The translations under genes were made by a program, and so were the position numbers. Under the pieces are notes generated by a model. The model ran no database searches and had not been told where the DNA came from. It was given only the letters and a program-made list of their open reading frames with translations. Positions 1-7,279 of a stretch of 9,085 nucleotides of DNA are shown in pieces. Origin of the DNA: a bacterium (GTDB lineage Bacteria; Thermosulfidibacterota; Thermosulfidibacteria; Thermosulfidibacterales; Thermosulfidibacteraceae); assembly GCA_027022065.1 (NCBI GenBank), contig JALVZS010000109.1, positions 1 through 9,085 of the forward strand, in the 5' to 3' direction. Position 1 is the first letter of the stretch. The number at the start of each line of letters is the position of its first letter.

Positions 1-132
1 GTCATAGGCAAAAAATATAGTGTCTATAGCCTCGGCGTGGGATGACATAAGAAAGAACAAGTCAGGATCTGGCGTTAGAGAAAAAGGGTTACGTTTTAGG
101 TTCAGCGCCTCAAAGTATCTGGTTATTATCAT
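1..132 (-). CDS. mshM: MshM/ExeA (GspA)-type AAA ATPase, N-terminal fragment
   Basis: Partial gene running off the left edge; 44 codons are visible. The start ATG (132-130) overlaps the secretin stop TGA (131-129) in an ATGA junction, with a weak GGGA five bases upstream. The translation begins MIITRYFEALNLKRNPFSL and continues TPDPDLFFLMSSHAEAID. The NPFSLTPDP stretch, followed by a hydrophobic segment and H-x-E-A, is the characteristic N-terminus of the ExeA/GspA/MshM family, just ahead of its AAA ATPase domain. The Walker motifs would lie beyond the window. Family members (GspA/ExeA) help insert or assemble the secretin through the cell wall, and MshM is the counterpart in MSHA pilus loci. 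Position directly after an mshL-like secretin matches the mshL-mshM order. The assignment rests on a short fragment but on a very recognisable motif; GspA of a type II secretion system is the alternative name. Confidence 0.82.
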   Translation of the reverse strand, partial: MIITRYFEALNLKRNPFSLTPDPDLFFLMSSHAEAIDTIFFAYD

Positions 133-1748
133 CTGGTTCCCACTATGTCGGCGTTTACATAGCTTCCTATACTGGCTTTTGGGGCATAGGGGTTGTATAT
201 AACATGGGGTGTAATAAAAACAAAAAGTTCTGTTCTCCCAGAAGTTTTCTCATGCCTTGTAAATAAATTGCCTACCAATGGTATATCAGAAAACAAGGGA
301 GTTTTGTATTTTGTGGTAGAATTTCTCCTTTCTATAAGTCCTCCTATTATAAGGGTTTCACCATCCATGAGCTTGACTACCGTGTCCATTTCTCTAACGT
401 AAAACTCCGGTTCTTCCACGGGCACATCCCCACATTCACTTCTAAAGGTCCTCACATCCTTCAATTCAGTAACATTAGGATGCACATATATGGTTATTAC
501 GCCTTTTTCATCCACATATGGAACAAGAGATAGAGAAACCCCCACGAAAAAGGTCTCTGTGTCAACGTCACACCCTATAGTATTAGTTTCTGTATTGGTA
601 GTGCTGGAAACGTCAGTCACAAACCTCATATCCTCACCGACCTTTATTACAGCCCCCTGATTGTTTACCACAGCCAATCTGGGAGAAGATATGACATTAA
701 CAGTTCCGTACTGTTCAAGAGCCCTCACAACCATATTAAACGGATCCCTCGCAGTGATGGATGAAGAAACGGTCATGGTAAAATAAGGAGTAACAGGCGA
801 AATTTCACTAGTAGGCTGAGAAAGCTGGTGAAAGGTAACAGAATATTTGCTTCTAAACACATTGTTAAATACCTTCTGCCAATCAATCCCTATTTGCAAG
901 CCTTTCTTTAATTCCACTTCTGCGATCTTGACATCTAAAACAACCTGTTTATCCAATGATGCTTTAACCGACTTTATATATTCTTCCACCCTCTTTAACT
1001 CTATTTTCTCAGCAGTAACTATAACATGACCAGTGCTCCTATTTATAGCCACAAATTTCTTACCAGAAGAGCAAAGCTCTACAACGCTACCCAATCCACC
1101 TGTAGATTTACTACAAGTAAGACCTATCAAACTACAAATGTTACAACCTACATCGTTCCACACAGAAAGCTTATTAGCCGCAAACACCTGAACAGAAAAG
1201 CTTCCAGAAGATGCTCCTTCTTCCGTACCTGTTGTTCCAGAGGAAATGCTACTTGACACCTGCATCCCTCTGGAAATGTTCAGCAACCCCAGCTTAAATA
1301 TTTCCGTTCCTATATCCCCCCTCATTATCCATACAGTGTTCCCGTCAACCACATAAACAAACCCCAGGGACTTGGAAAGCACATCAAGTGCTTGAAAAAG
1401 TGTAACCTTTCTCAGCTCAACTGTAACAGGCTCATCAACAGGCACATCTTTGCCAAATACCAGGTTATAGCCCCTCTCCCTTAGCAGCGTTCTCAACACC
1501 TCTCCTAAAGGAGCTTTTCTTAGCACAAGATCAAATTTTCTGTGTTCTTTCTTTGCGAGTGTAGAAAAATCAGCCCTCAAAAGAGGCCTTTCCAAAGGTT
1601 TTAAAGAAATTTTGTTTTGATTAACTTTAGGAAAAGTTACTTCTTTGTTTTTCACCTGGGACTTCTGGTTTGCACAGCCGAAAAGCAGGAGCATACTAAA
1701 TATGAACACGGTATATCTTGCCCTGGATCTCAATGACGGCCTGATCAT
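129..1748 (-). CDS. mshL: Secretin lipoprotein, MshL/PilQ type (outer-membrane pilus channel)
   Basis: Forms the outer-membrane ring through which the pilus passes. ATG 1748 is preferred (539 aa) because GGGAG lies six bases upstream; a TTG at 1754 would sit directly on that site. Residues 1-25 form a lipoprotein signal peptide: basic n-region, hydrophobic core, lipobox LLFGC with Cys25 as the lipidated residue. A short secretin/TonB N-terminal (STN/N0-like) domain spans about 70-143, ending VYVVDGNTVWIM. An N1-like segment follows (about 232-290, VAINRSTGHVIV then LDVKIAEVELKKGLQIGIDW, typical of MshL). The secretin core runs to about 517 and contains VISSPRLAVVNNQ (352-364), IIGGLIERR (467-475) and the C-terminal signature FSDIPLVGNLF with TELFVFITPHVI. 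Oddities are a Ser/Gly-rich linker (about 164-183), then a four-cysteine stretch (Cys202, 205, 212, 226), plus Cys393 and Cys439. The first 53 bases overlap mshK. MshL is favoured over PilQ or GspD by gene order and the short N-terminal half. Confidence 0.9.
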   Translation of the reverse strand: MIRPSLRSRARYTVFIFSMLLLFGCANQKSQVKNKEVTFPKVNQNKISLKPLERPLLRADFSTLAKKEHRKFDLVLRKAPLGEVLRTLLRERGYNLVFGKDVPVDEPVTVELRKVTLFQALDVLSKSLGFVYVVDGNTVWIMRGDIGTEIFKLGLLNISRGMQVSSSISSGTTGTEEGASSGSFSVQVFAANKLSVWNDVGCNICSLIGLTCSKSTGGLGSVVELCSSGKKFVAINRSTGHVIVTAEKIELKRVEEYIKSVKASLDKQVVLDVKIAEVELKKGLQIGIDWQKVFNNVFRSKYSVTFHQLSQPTSEISPVTPYFTMTVSSSITARDPFNMVVRALEQYGTVNVISSPRLAVVNNQGAVIKVGEDMRFVTDVSSTTNTETNTIGCDVDTETFFVGVSLSLVPYVDEKGVITIYVHPNVTELKDVRTFRSECGDVPVEEPEFYVREMDTVVKLMDGETLIIGGLIERRNSTTKYKTPLFSDIPLVGNLFTRHEKTSGRTELFVFITPHVIYNPYAPKASIGSYVNADIVGTR

Positions 1749-2097
1749 CTTCAACTCCCAAAAACTTTATGCCGTTTAGCTCTTTTCCCTTTTCTATGAA
1801 GAAGCTGCCGACAGACAGGTATTCCTTCTCACCTTTTATAACACTGAAGTGTAGCTTTTCAATAAGAGAGGCTACATCAGTCTTGTTCTCAGTCATGTTT
1901 TCTCCTAGGACGGTTTCCTCAAAGCTGAAGTGAAGAGGCTTCACACGCTTTATAGGCTCCCAGTTTTCATACACATAGCTTGAAAGGGCAAGGGCTTTAG
2001 AAGAAATCACACATTTGGGCTTGTGTATAACAGTAAGCATAAAAAAGAACAAAAAAGCAGCAAAAGGATAGAGAAGCACCTTGTAAAAGGGCTTCAC
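1696..2097 (-). CDS. mshK: MshK-like (PilP/GspC-type) pilus assembly protein
   Basis: A 133-residue bitopic inner-membrane protein. Residues 1-5 are cytoplasmic, 6-24 form one very hydrophobic membrane segment (PFAAFLFFFMLTVI), and the rest should be periplasmic. The C-terminal third (about 94-133: YLSVGSFFIEKGKELNGI, then VIEIQGKIYRV) has the pattern of small beta strands and glycines seen in GspC/GspB/PilP homology regions, which link the inner-membrane platform to the secretin. It starts with GTG at 2097, overlapping the mshJ stop as GTGA, with a good GGAGG seven bases upstream. Its 3' end overlaps the secretin gene by 53 bases, so translation of the two should be coupled. Sequence identity to named MshK proteins cannot be seen by eye. 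The call depends on topology, size, the C-terminal pattern and the position between mshJ- and mshL-like genes. Cys29 lies just outside the membrane segment. Confidence 0.65.
   Translation of the reverse strand: MKPFYKVLLYPFAAFLFFFMLTVIHKPKCVISSKALALSSYVYENWEPIKRVKPLHFSFEETVLGENMTENKTDVASLIEKLHFSVIKGEKEYLSVGSFFIEKGKELNGIKFLGVEDDQAVIEIQGKIYRVHI
1755..1759 (-). promoter_or_regulatory. Ribosome binding site of the secretin gene
   Basis: GGGAG on the minus strand, six bases before ATG 1748. It sits inside the mshK coding region and decides for ATG 1748 over the TTG at 1754, which would leave no spacing at all. Confidence 0.65.
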
Positions 2098-2600
2098 TTA
2101 GAAACCTCCAGTTCTGTGCTGAACGCCAAGACAGCCCTGTCTGACGAAACTGTTAAGCCCTTCAAAGAGGGAATAACATTTGTGGAAAAAGAAAGTGCAT
2201 AGTTTAGTATATCAGCAATACTGGACCAACTCGGCTTGGAAAGTTCAACATTTACAGAGTAAGAAGGAACGATACCAGGATACACCAAAGGCGGAGACAC
2301 ACTGACCCTGGACACATACTTTTGTTGCTTAATAAAATCCCGCAGGCGCAGCATAAGTTCATAGGCGTCCTTTTTGCTTAAAGAAGCATTGTAAGAAAAC
2401 CCAGCCAGTATGCTGCTGAGTCTTTCATATTCGGCCTTTATTTTGGGTAACTTGGAAATCGCCTGCTCATAAACGGCAAGGTTCCTTTCAAGACATCCAA
2501 CCTGCTTGGAAAGGCACCAACACCCATAGGAAGACAGCCCCAAAAGTGCTGCCACAGCAAAAGGAAACAAGGTTTTATAATTCAGCTTCAACTTTGACAT
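2094..2600 (-). CDS. mshJ: MshJ-like (PilO/GspM-type) pilus alignment protein
   Basis: A 168-residue bitopic inner-membrane protein with the PilO layout: short basic cytoplasmic tail (1-8), a membrane helix (about 9-29, LFPFAVAALLGLSSYG), a coiled-coil stretch (about 32-66, LERNLAVYEQAISKLPKIKAEY) and a ferredoxin-like periplasmic domain (about 78-168). PilO pairs with PilN to form the periplasmic part of the alignment complex between the pilus motor and the secretin. ATG 2600 overlaps the mshI stop by 13 bases, and no Shine-Dalgarno sequence is visible before it, so translation probably depends on ribosomes finishing mshI. Three cysteines (27, 29, 36) sit at the outer face of the membrane helix, which is unusual for this family. 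GspM of a type II secretion system is the main alternative, but the neighbouring genes favour MSHA type. Confidence 0.75.
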   Translation of the reverse strand: MSKLKLNYKTLFPFAVAALLGLSSYGCWCLSKQVGCLERNLAVYEQAISKLPKIKAEYERLSSILAGFSYNASLSKKDAYELMLRLRDFIKQQKYVSRVSVSPPLVYPGIVPSYSVNVELSKPSWSSIADILNYALSFSTNVIPSLKGLTVSSDRAVLAFSTELEVSK

Positions 2601-3706
2601 TTTATAACAAAGGAAAAGCTCCCTTTGCTGTCAAAGCTTCTGTTTACTACAGATATACCCTGATTTTTTAGAGATTCTAACATATAAAGAAAATTTAGGA
2701 AAGCCTCAGAGCTGTTTTTAGTATTTGAGATTCTCCCCGACACGCTTATCATGCCGTTGCTAAAGGATAAGGTATTGAGCTTAACAAAGGAAATACCCTT
2801 TAAGTAGTTATAAAGGCTGTAAGCAGTGGTCACACAGTAAAAGGATTTAAGTTTGGAGTTTCTCTCCTTGTAAAGGGCCTGCAGTTTCTTGACGCGCTCT
2901 CTCATCTTCACAAGCTCTGAGTAGATGCGGTATTCCTCATCCAGCGTTTTGCTGTAGACTTTAATTTTTCTTTTCAAACTATAGATCCTGTAAAGCTGAA
3001 AAGCAGAAGCAGAAAGGCTCAACAATAGACAGGCAAGCACAGCGTAGTTGACAAACCTTACAAGCCTCTGGGCCCTCTTTTCGGCAAGTATGTCCCTTGG
3101 AAGCAAATTGTAGTCTTGAACAAGCTCAAGTGGTGGTTCCTCAAAGTCCACTCCTTCAAAGGTTACAGCTAAATCCTTATCCTTAAAGAGATCCAGCTTC
3201 TCTCTGGTAACAAAGCACCTATCGGGGAAAGAACCCACCACATTGTAGGCGTATCTCAAAGCGCTGTTTATCATCTCCAGATCCGCTTCTGAAAGCTCTT
3301 CAGAATAAAGGGGAATAACAGTTGAATAAACCAGGCACCTTTTGTGAACGAGAAAGAGCCTTATGCTTCCCTCTTCGGGTATCATGCACCAGTAAGGCTC
3401 ATCCTCGGGAACTTTACCAAAAAGGGAAGCGGCAAATGCAACCTCTTTGGTTACTACACACTCCGCGTCGGGATGTTCTGACAAAAGCTTTTCAAGCTCA
3501 TCCTTTTTAACAACGCTTATGGAAACCACATAGTCCGTTTCTTTTTCCTCGTAAATCCTGTAGCCAAAGGCAAAGGGCTGAGGAATGTCAGATCTATCCT
3601 GAAGCTCAAGGGATATTAAGCGGGGAAGGAATTTCTTTTTTATTTTTCTAATTTCTACCAGTCCATGAAAGGCAGAGGGAAAATCTCCTACTACAAGCTT
3701 GGGCAT
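2588..3706 (-). CDS. mshI: MshI-like fused PilM/PilN-type protein (GspL-like)
   Basis: A 372-residue protein combining two roles that PilM and PilN share in ordinary type IV pilus systems. Residues 1-195 form a cytoplasmic domain in the position of the actin-like PilM/GspL domain. It is short, and no ATP-binding signature is evident. An NLLP motif (about 200-203, in DYNLLPRDI) precedes a basic stretch and one membrane helix (about 216-240, LVRFVNYAVLACLLLSL). A coiled coil follows (about 242-285), then a periplasmic ferredoxin-like PilN domain (about 290-370). NLLP just before the membrane helix is the hallmark of PilN, where it binds PilM. ATG 3706 is chosen because AGGTG lies seven bases upstream; the in-frame TTG at 3712 would leave one base of spacing. 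The gene starts ten bases after the sigma-factor stop and overlaps mshJ by 13 bases. GspL is the alternative family label. Confidence 0.75.
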   Translation of the reverse strand: MPKLVVGDFPSAFHGLVEIRKIKKKFLPRLISLELQDRSDIPQPFAFGYRIYEEKETDYVVSISVVKKDELEKLLSEHPDAECVVTKEVAFAASLFGKVPEDEPYWCMIPEEGSIRLFLVHKRCLVYSTVIPLYSEELSEADLEMINSALRYAYNVVGSFPDRCFVTREKLDLFKDKDLAVTFEGVDFEEPPLELVQDYNLLPRDILAEKRAQRLVRFVNYAVLACLLLSLSASAFQLYRIYSLKRKIKVYSKTLDEEYRIYSELVKMRERVKKLQALYKERNSKLKSFYCVTTAYSLYNYLKGISFVKLNTLSFSNGMISVSGRISNTKNSSEAFLNFLYMLESLKNQGISVVNRSFDSKGSFSFVIKCQS

Positions 3707-3713
3707 AAGCAAG

Positions 3714-3718
3714 CACCT
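3714..3718 (-). promoter_or_regulatory. Ribosome binding site of mshI, overlapping the sigma-factor stop codon
   Basis: AGGTG on the minus strand, seven bases before ATG 3706. Its AG is part of the TAG stop of the upstream sigma-factor gene, so termination of one gene and initiation of the next occur at the same spot. It fixes the mshI start at 3706 rather than at TTG 3712. Confidence 0.6.
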
Positions 3719-4655
3719 AGTTCAGGTAGTCTTCCAGCTTTTTGGCCGTAGCAAGCTTCTTCAGCTTCTGTAAAGCCCTTGCCTCTATCTGGCGCACGCG
3801 CTCCCTGCTTACTCCCAGTATCTTTCCTATCTCCTCAAGGGTCATGGGGTGATCCACGCCCATTCCAAAGCGGCAACGAATGATGAATGCTTCTCTGGGC
3901 TTTAACTGGGAAAGCATCTCCTCTATGTGCTCTGCAAGGGCGCTTTTTATAGCCTCCTCCTCGGCAGATGGAGTGGTGGCTTCCATGAGGTCAAGAAATG
4001 TGGTGTCTTCCTCATCTTTATTTATGGGAGCCTCAAGGGAAAGGTGGATCCTCGCAACCCTTAAAATGTCTTCCACATCTTCGGGCTCCATGTCCAGTTC
4101 CGCCGCTATTTCCTCAGTGGTTGGCTCTCTGCCCAGGCGCTGCAAAAGTTCCTCATAGGTGTTTCTTATCTTTAAAAGTACAGAGGCCTGCTTCAGCGGA
4201 AGCTTAACCACACCGGATTGCTCCGCCAGAGCCTGCATAATGGCCTGCTTTATCCACCACACGGCGTAGGATATGAAGCGCACGCCTCTATCGGGATCAA
4301 AGCGCTTAGCAGCCTGGATCAGACCAAGGTTGCCCTCGTTTATGAGGTCCATGAGGGGAACGCCGTAGCCCTTGTACTTTGAGGCAACGGAAACCACAAA
4401 GCGCAGATTGGACTCCACAAGCTTTCTAAAGGCCTCTTTGTCTCCAGCCCTGGCTCTCCTCGCCAGCTCTATTTCTTCCTCTCTGGAAAGCACGGGATAG
4501 GAGCTTATGCGCTTTAAGTATGCAGAAAGTCCTTCCTCGGTGGCGGGGACCTCAAAGCTGTCTAAGAGGTCCTCCACCTCGGCATCGTCCAGATCCACAG
4601 CCTCTCTATCTTCAAACACGTCTTTTTCCATAAGGATTTCTTTTTCCTTTTCCAT
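3717..4655 (-). CDS. RNA polymerase sigma-70 factor, group 2 (RpoD/RpoS-like)
   Basis: A 312-residue sigma factor with regions 1.2 (about 42-73), 2 (74-146), 3 (147-235) and 4 (239-312), but no full region 1.1, so it is about half the length of a housekeeping RpoD. Region 2.3/2.4 reads GVRFISYAVWWIKQAIMQAL. The WW pair for promoter melting and the Gln matching E. coli sigma-70 Gln437 are present, while the position matching Thr440 is Met140. Region 4.2 carries a clear helix-turn-helix (TLEEIGKILGVSRERVRQIE, about 272-291) for the -35 element. The first 40 residues are strongly acidic and could act like a reduced region 1.1. ATG 4655 overlaps the clpB stop by one base (TGATG) and has AAGGTG five bases upstream; a GTG at 4658 would be only two bases away. 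It directs transcription of an unknown gene set. Position suggests a link to stress or pilus genes. A compact primary sigma factor cannot be excluded. Confidence 0.9.
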   Translation of the reverse strand: MEKEKEILMEKDVFEDREAVDLDDAEVEDLLDSFEVPATEEGLSAYLKRISSYPVLSREEEIELARRARAGDKEAFRKLVESNLRFVVSVASKYKGYGVPLMDLINEGNLGLIQAAKRFDPDRGVRFISYAVWWIKQAIMQALAEQSGVVKLPLKQASVLLKIRNTYEELLQRLGREPTTEEIAAELDMEPEDVEDILRVARIHLSLEAPINKDEEDTTFLDLMEATTPSAEEEAIKSALAEHIEEMLSQLKPREAFIIRCRFGMGVDHPMTLEEIGKILGVSRERVRQIEARALQKLKKLATAKKLEDYLN

Positions 4656-7279
4656 CACGCCACCTTCTTCAGGGTTTGCTCAGCATTTTTGAAGATTATA
4701 CCATCTCCATCAGAGGAAAGCACTATCCTGTCGCCGGGTTTCACATCGCCTCTTAAAATCATCTCTGCAAGAGGATTCTCCACAAGCCTCTGTATGGTCC
4801 TTCTAAGCGGTCTTGCACCATACATGCTGTCAAAGCCCACCTCAGCAAGATACTCTTTGGCGCTTTCCTCCCAGGTAAGCTCAATCTTCTTCTCGGTGAG
4901 CCTTTTAGCAACCCTGCCCAGCATGAGATCGGCAATCCTCTTGACATGCTCCTTGCCAAGGGAGTGGAAGACAATGATTTCGTCAATCCTGTTGAGGAAC
5001 TCGGGCTTGAAGTAGGCTCTTAAGGCGTTTAGCACCTTTTCCTTCATCTCGTTGTAGTATCTCTCGTATTCCGGCGTTCCAAAGTCGGCAGGAGGCGGCG
5101 TGATGAACTCGCTTCCTATGTTGGAGGTCATGATTATCACGGTGTTTTTGAAGCTGACTGTGTTGCCCTTGGAGTCAGTGAGCCTTCCGTCTTCAAGGAT
5201 CTGCAAAAGTATATTGAACACCTCAGGATGCGCCTTCTCTATCTCGTCTAAGAGAACCACGGAATAGGGACGGCGTCTAACAGCCTCGGTAAGCTGTCCG
5301 CCCTCCTCATACCCCACGTATCCCGGAGGAGCACCTATGAGGCGAGAGACGGAGTGCCTCTCCATGTATTCAGACATATCTATTCTCACCATGGCGTTTT
5401 CATCATCAAAGAGAAACTCCGCAAGAGCCTTTGCAAGCTCCGTCTTTCCAACACCTGTGGGACCTAAGAATAGGAAGGAGCCAAGGGGCCTGTTGGGATC
5501 GGAAAGTCCTGCTCTTGCACGCCTTATTGTCTCGGAAACGGCTCTTACCGCCACATCCTGTCCTATAACGCGTTTGTGCAGTTCCTCTTCCATTCTCAAA
5601 AGCTTTTGAGCCTCCTCCTCAAGCAGCTTGTGAACGGGAATGCCCGTCCATTTGGAGATGATTTCGGCGATATCCTCGTCCTCCACCACCTCCTTGAGAA
5701 GCTTCCTCTTGCTCTGTATCTCGGATAGCCTTTTGTTGGCTTCCTCAAGCTCCCTATTTAAGCGCATGAGCACATCGTATTTGATTCTCGCTGCCTTTTC
5801 CAAATCACCCTGCCTTTCCGCAAGCTCAAGCTCGTGCTGTGCCTGATTGATCTGCTCCTTTAGCTGGCGCACCCTCTGTATAGCCTCTTTTTCAGCAAGC
5901 CAGTGGGCTTTTAGCTCGTCAAACTCCTCTTTAAGCTGGGCAATCTTCTTCTCTATAACCTCCAGCTCCTCGTTGGATTTGCCCTCAAGCTTCAAAACCT
6001 CCCTTTCTATCTCAAGCTGTCTCATCTTTCTCGCTATATCGTCAAGCTCGGAGGGCATGCTGTCTATCTCCATTCTGAGCTTCGCCGCAGCCTCATCTAT
6101 GAGGTCCACCGCCTTGTCGGGAAGGCGCCTGTCAGGGATGTATCTCGCAGAAAGATACGCCGCCGCTATTATGGCAGAATCAGAGATCCTTACGCCGTGA
6201 TGTATCTCGTAGCGCTCCTTTAACCCTCTCAAGATGGATACGGTCTCCTCCACAGAGGGCTCGGAAACGTAAACGGGCTGGAACCTCCTTTCAAGGGCGG
6301 GGTCCTTTTCAATATACTTTCTGTATTCGTCCACGGTGGTGGCGCCTATGCAGTGAAGCTCTCCCCTTGCAAGGGCAGGCTTTAAGATGTTTGCAGCATC
6401 CATTGCACCTTCAGCCCTTCCAGCTCCAACGAGGGTGTGGATCTCGTCTATAAAGAGGATAATCTTGCCCTCCTTCTCCTGTATCTCCTTGATAACCGCT
6501 TTCAGTCTCTCCTCAAACTCGCCCCTGAACTTGGCGCCTGCAAGAAGGGCCCCCATGTCAAGGGCAAGGATGCTCTTGTCCTTCAAGGTGGTGGGAACAT
6601 CCCCCTTGGCGATTCTTTGGGCAAGCCCCTCAACGATGGCCGTTTTTCCAACTCCCGCATCGCCTATTAAACAGGGATTGTTCTTCCTGCGTCTTGAAAG
6701 GATCTGAATGACCCTCCTTATCTCCTCGTCCCTGCCTATGACAGGATCAAGCTTGCCCTGTCTTGCAAGCTCTGTAAGGTCAACGCAGTATTTTTTGAGC
6801 GCCTGATACCTCTCCTCTGCCGTCTGATCGGTAACCCTGTGGGGACCCCTCACCTCGGAAAGGGCTTTAAGAAGCTCCTCAAAGCCTGCCCCCATAGACT
6901 TAAGGATATCGTGGGCGTAGGAGCCGGGCTCTTTGGCAATGGCAAGCAATAGATGTTCTGTGCTTATGTAGGAGTCCTTCAGCTCTTTTGCTAAATTGTT
7001 TGCCTCCTCAAACACTTTGTTGAGCTTGGAAGAAAGGTATATGTCTCCAACTCCAGAAACCTTGGGAAACTTGGAGAATGTATCCTCAAGCCTCCCCTTC
7101 AGGAGTCTTACATCCACGCCGCACTTTTGCAGTATCTCACTAACGGGTCCCTCCTGATCTATAAGGGCGTAAAGCAAGTGCTCCGGCTCAAGCTGCTGAT
7201 GCTCCCTGCTTGAGGCTATCTCCCTTGCCTTGGCAATGGCTTCCTGAGCCTTTATGGTGAATCTATCTAAGGAAATCAT
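4655..7279 (-). CDS. clpB: ATP-dependent disaggregase ClpB
   Basis: Hexameric cytoplasmic AAA+ machine that pulls polypeptides out of aggregates, working with DnaK and its J-protein. At 874 residues it is full length and all expected parts are present. Two Clp N-terminal repeats span 1-145. NBD1 has Walker A GDAGVGKT (206-213), the pore loop in [12 protein letters not shown] (247-258), Walker B ILFIDEI (274-280) and arginine fingers R331/R332. The coiled-coil middle domain (about 405-530) distinguishes ClpB from ClpA. NBD2 has Walker A GPTGVGKT (606-613), the pore loop GYVGYEEGG (653-661), Walker [10 protein letters not shown] (674-682) and the sensor-2 motif GARPLRR (821-827). No key residue is missing. 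ATG 7279 follows the hspR stop with no gap, behind an exceptionally strong ribosome binding site. HspR commonly represses clpB in other bacteria, so control by the neighbouring repressor is likely. Confidence 0.98.
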   Translation of the reverse strand: MISLDRFTIKAQEAIAKAREIASSREHQQLEPEHLLYALIDQEGPVSEILQKCGVDVRLLKGRLEDTFSKFPKVSGVGDIYLSSKLNKVFEEANNLAKELKDSYISTEHLLLAIAKEPGSYAHDILKSMGAGFEELLKALSEVRGPHRVTDQTAEERYQALKKYCVDLTELARQGKLDPVIGRDEEIRRVIQILSRRRKNNPCLIGDAGVGKTAIVEGLAQRIAKGDVPTTLKDKSILALDMGALLAGAKFRGEFEERLKAVIKEIQEKEGKIILFIDEIHTLVGAGRAEGAMDAANILKPALARGELHCIGATTVDEYRKYIEKDPALERRFQPVYVSEPSVEETVSILRGLKERYEIHHGVRISDSAIIAAAYLSARYIPDRRLPDKAVDLIDEAAAKLRMEIDSMPSELDDIARKMRQLEIEREVLKLEGKSNEELEVIEKKIAQLKEEFDELKAHWLAEKEAIQRVRQLKEQINQAQHELELAERQGDLEKAARIKYDVLMRLNRELEEANKRLSEIQSKRKLLKEVVEDEDIAEIISKWTGIPVHKLLEEEAQKLLRMEEELHKRVIGQDVAVRAVSETIRRARAGLSDPNRPLGSFLFLGPTGVGKTELAKALAEFLFDDENAMVRIDMSEYMERHSVSRLIGAPPGYVGYEEGGQLTEAVRRRPYSVVLLDEIEKAHPEVFNILLQILEDGRLTDSKGNTVSFKNTVIIMTSNIGSEFITPPPADFGTPEYERYYNEMKEKVLNALRAYFKPEFLNRIDEIIVFHSLGKEHVKRIADLMLGRVAKRLTEKKIELTWEESAKEYLAEVGFDSMYGARPLRRTIQRLVENPLAEMILRGDVKPGDRIVLSSDGDGIIFKNAEQTLKKVA

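Noticed and set aside
5337-6200. Plus-strand open frames opposite clpB (also 3880-4158, 4689-5015 and 6387-6707)
   Set aside because: They are Ser/Leu-rich antisense shadows of strongly conserved coding sequence, without ribosome binding sites or recognisable domains.
6851-6853. Internal GTG start for a ClpB lacking its N-domain, as in E. coli
   Set aside because: Val143 is encoded by GTG near the expected position, but no Shine-Dalgarno sequence precedes it, and Val149, the residue number used in E. coli, is encoded by GTT here.
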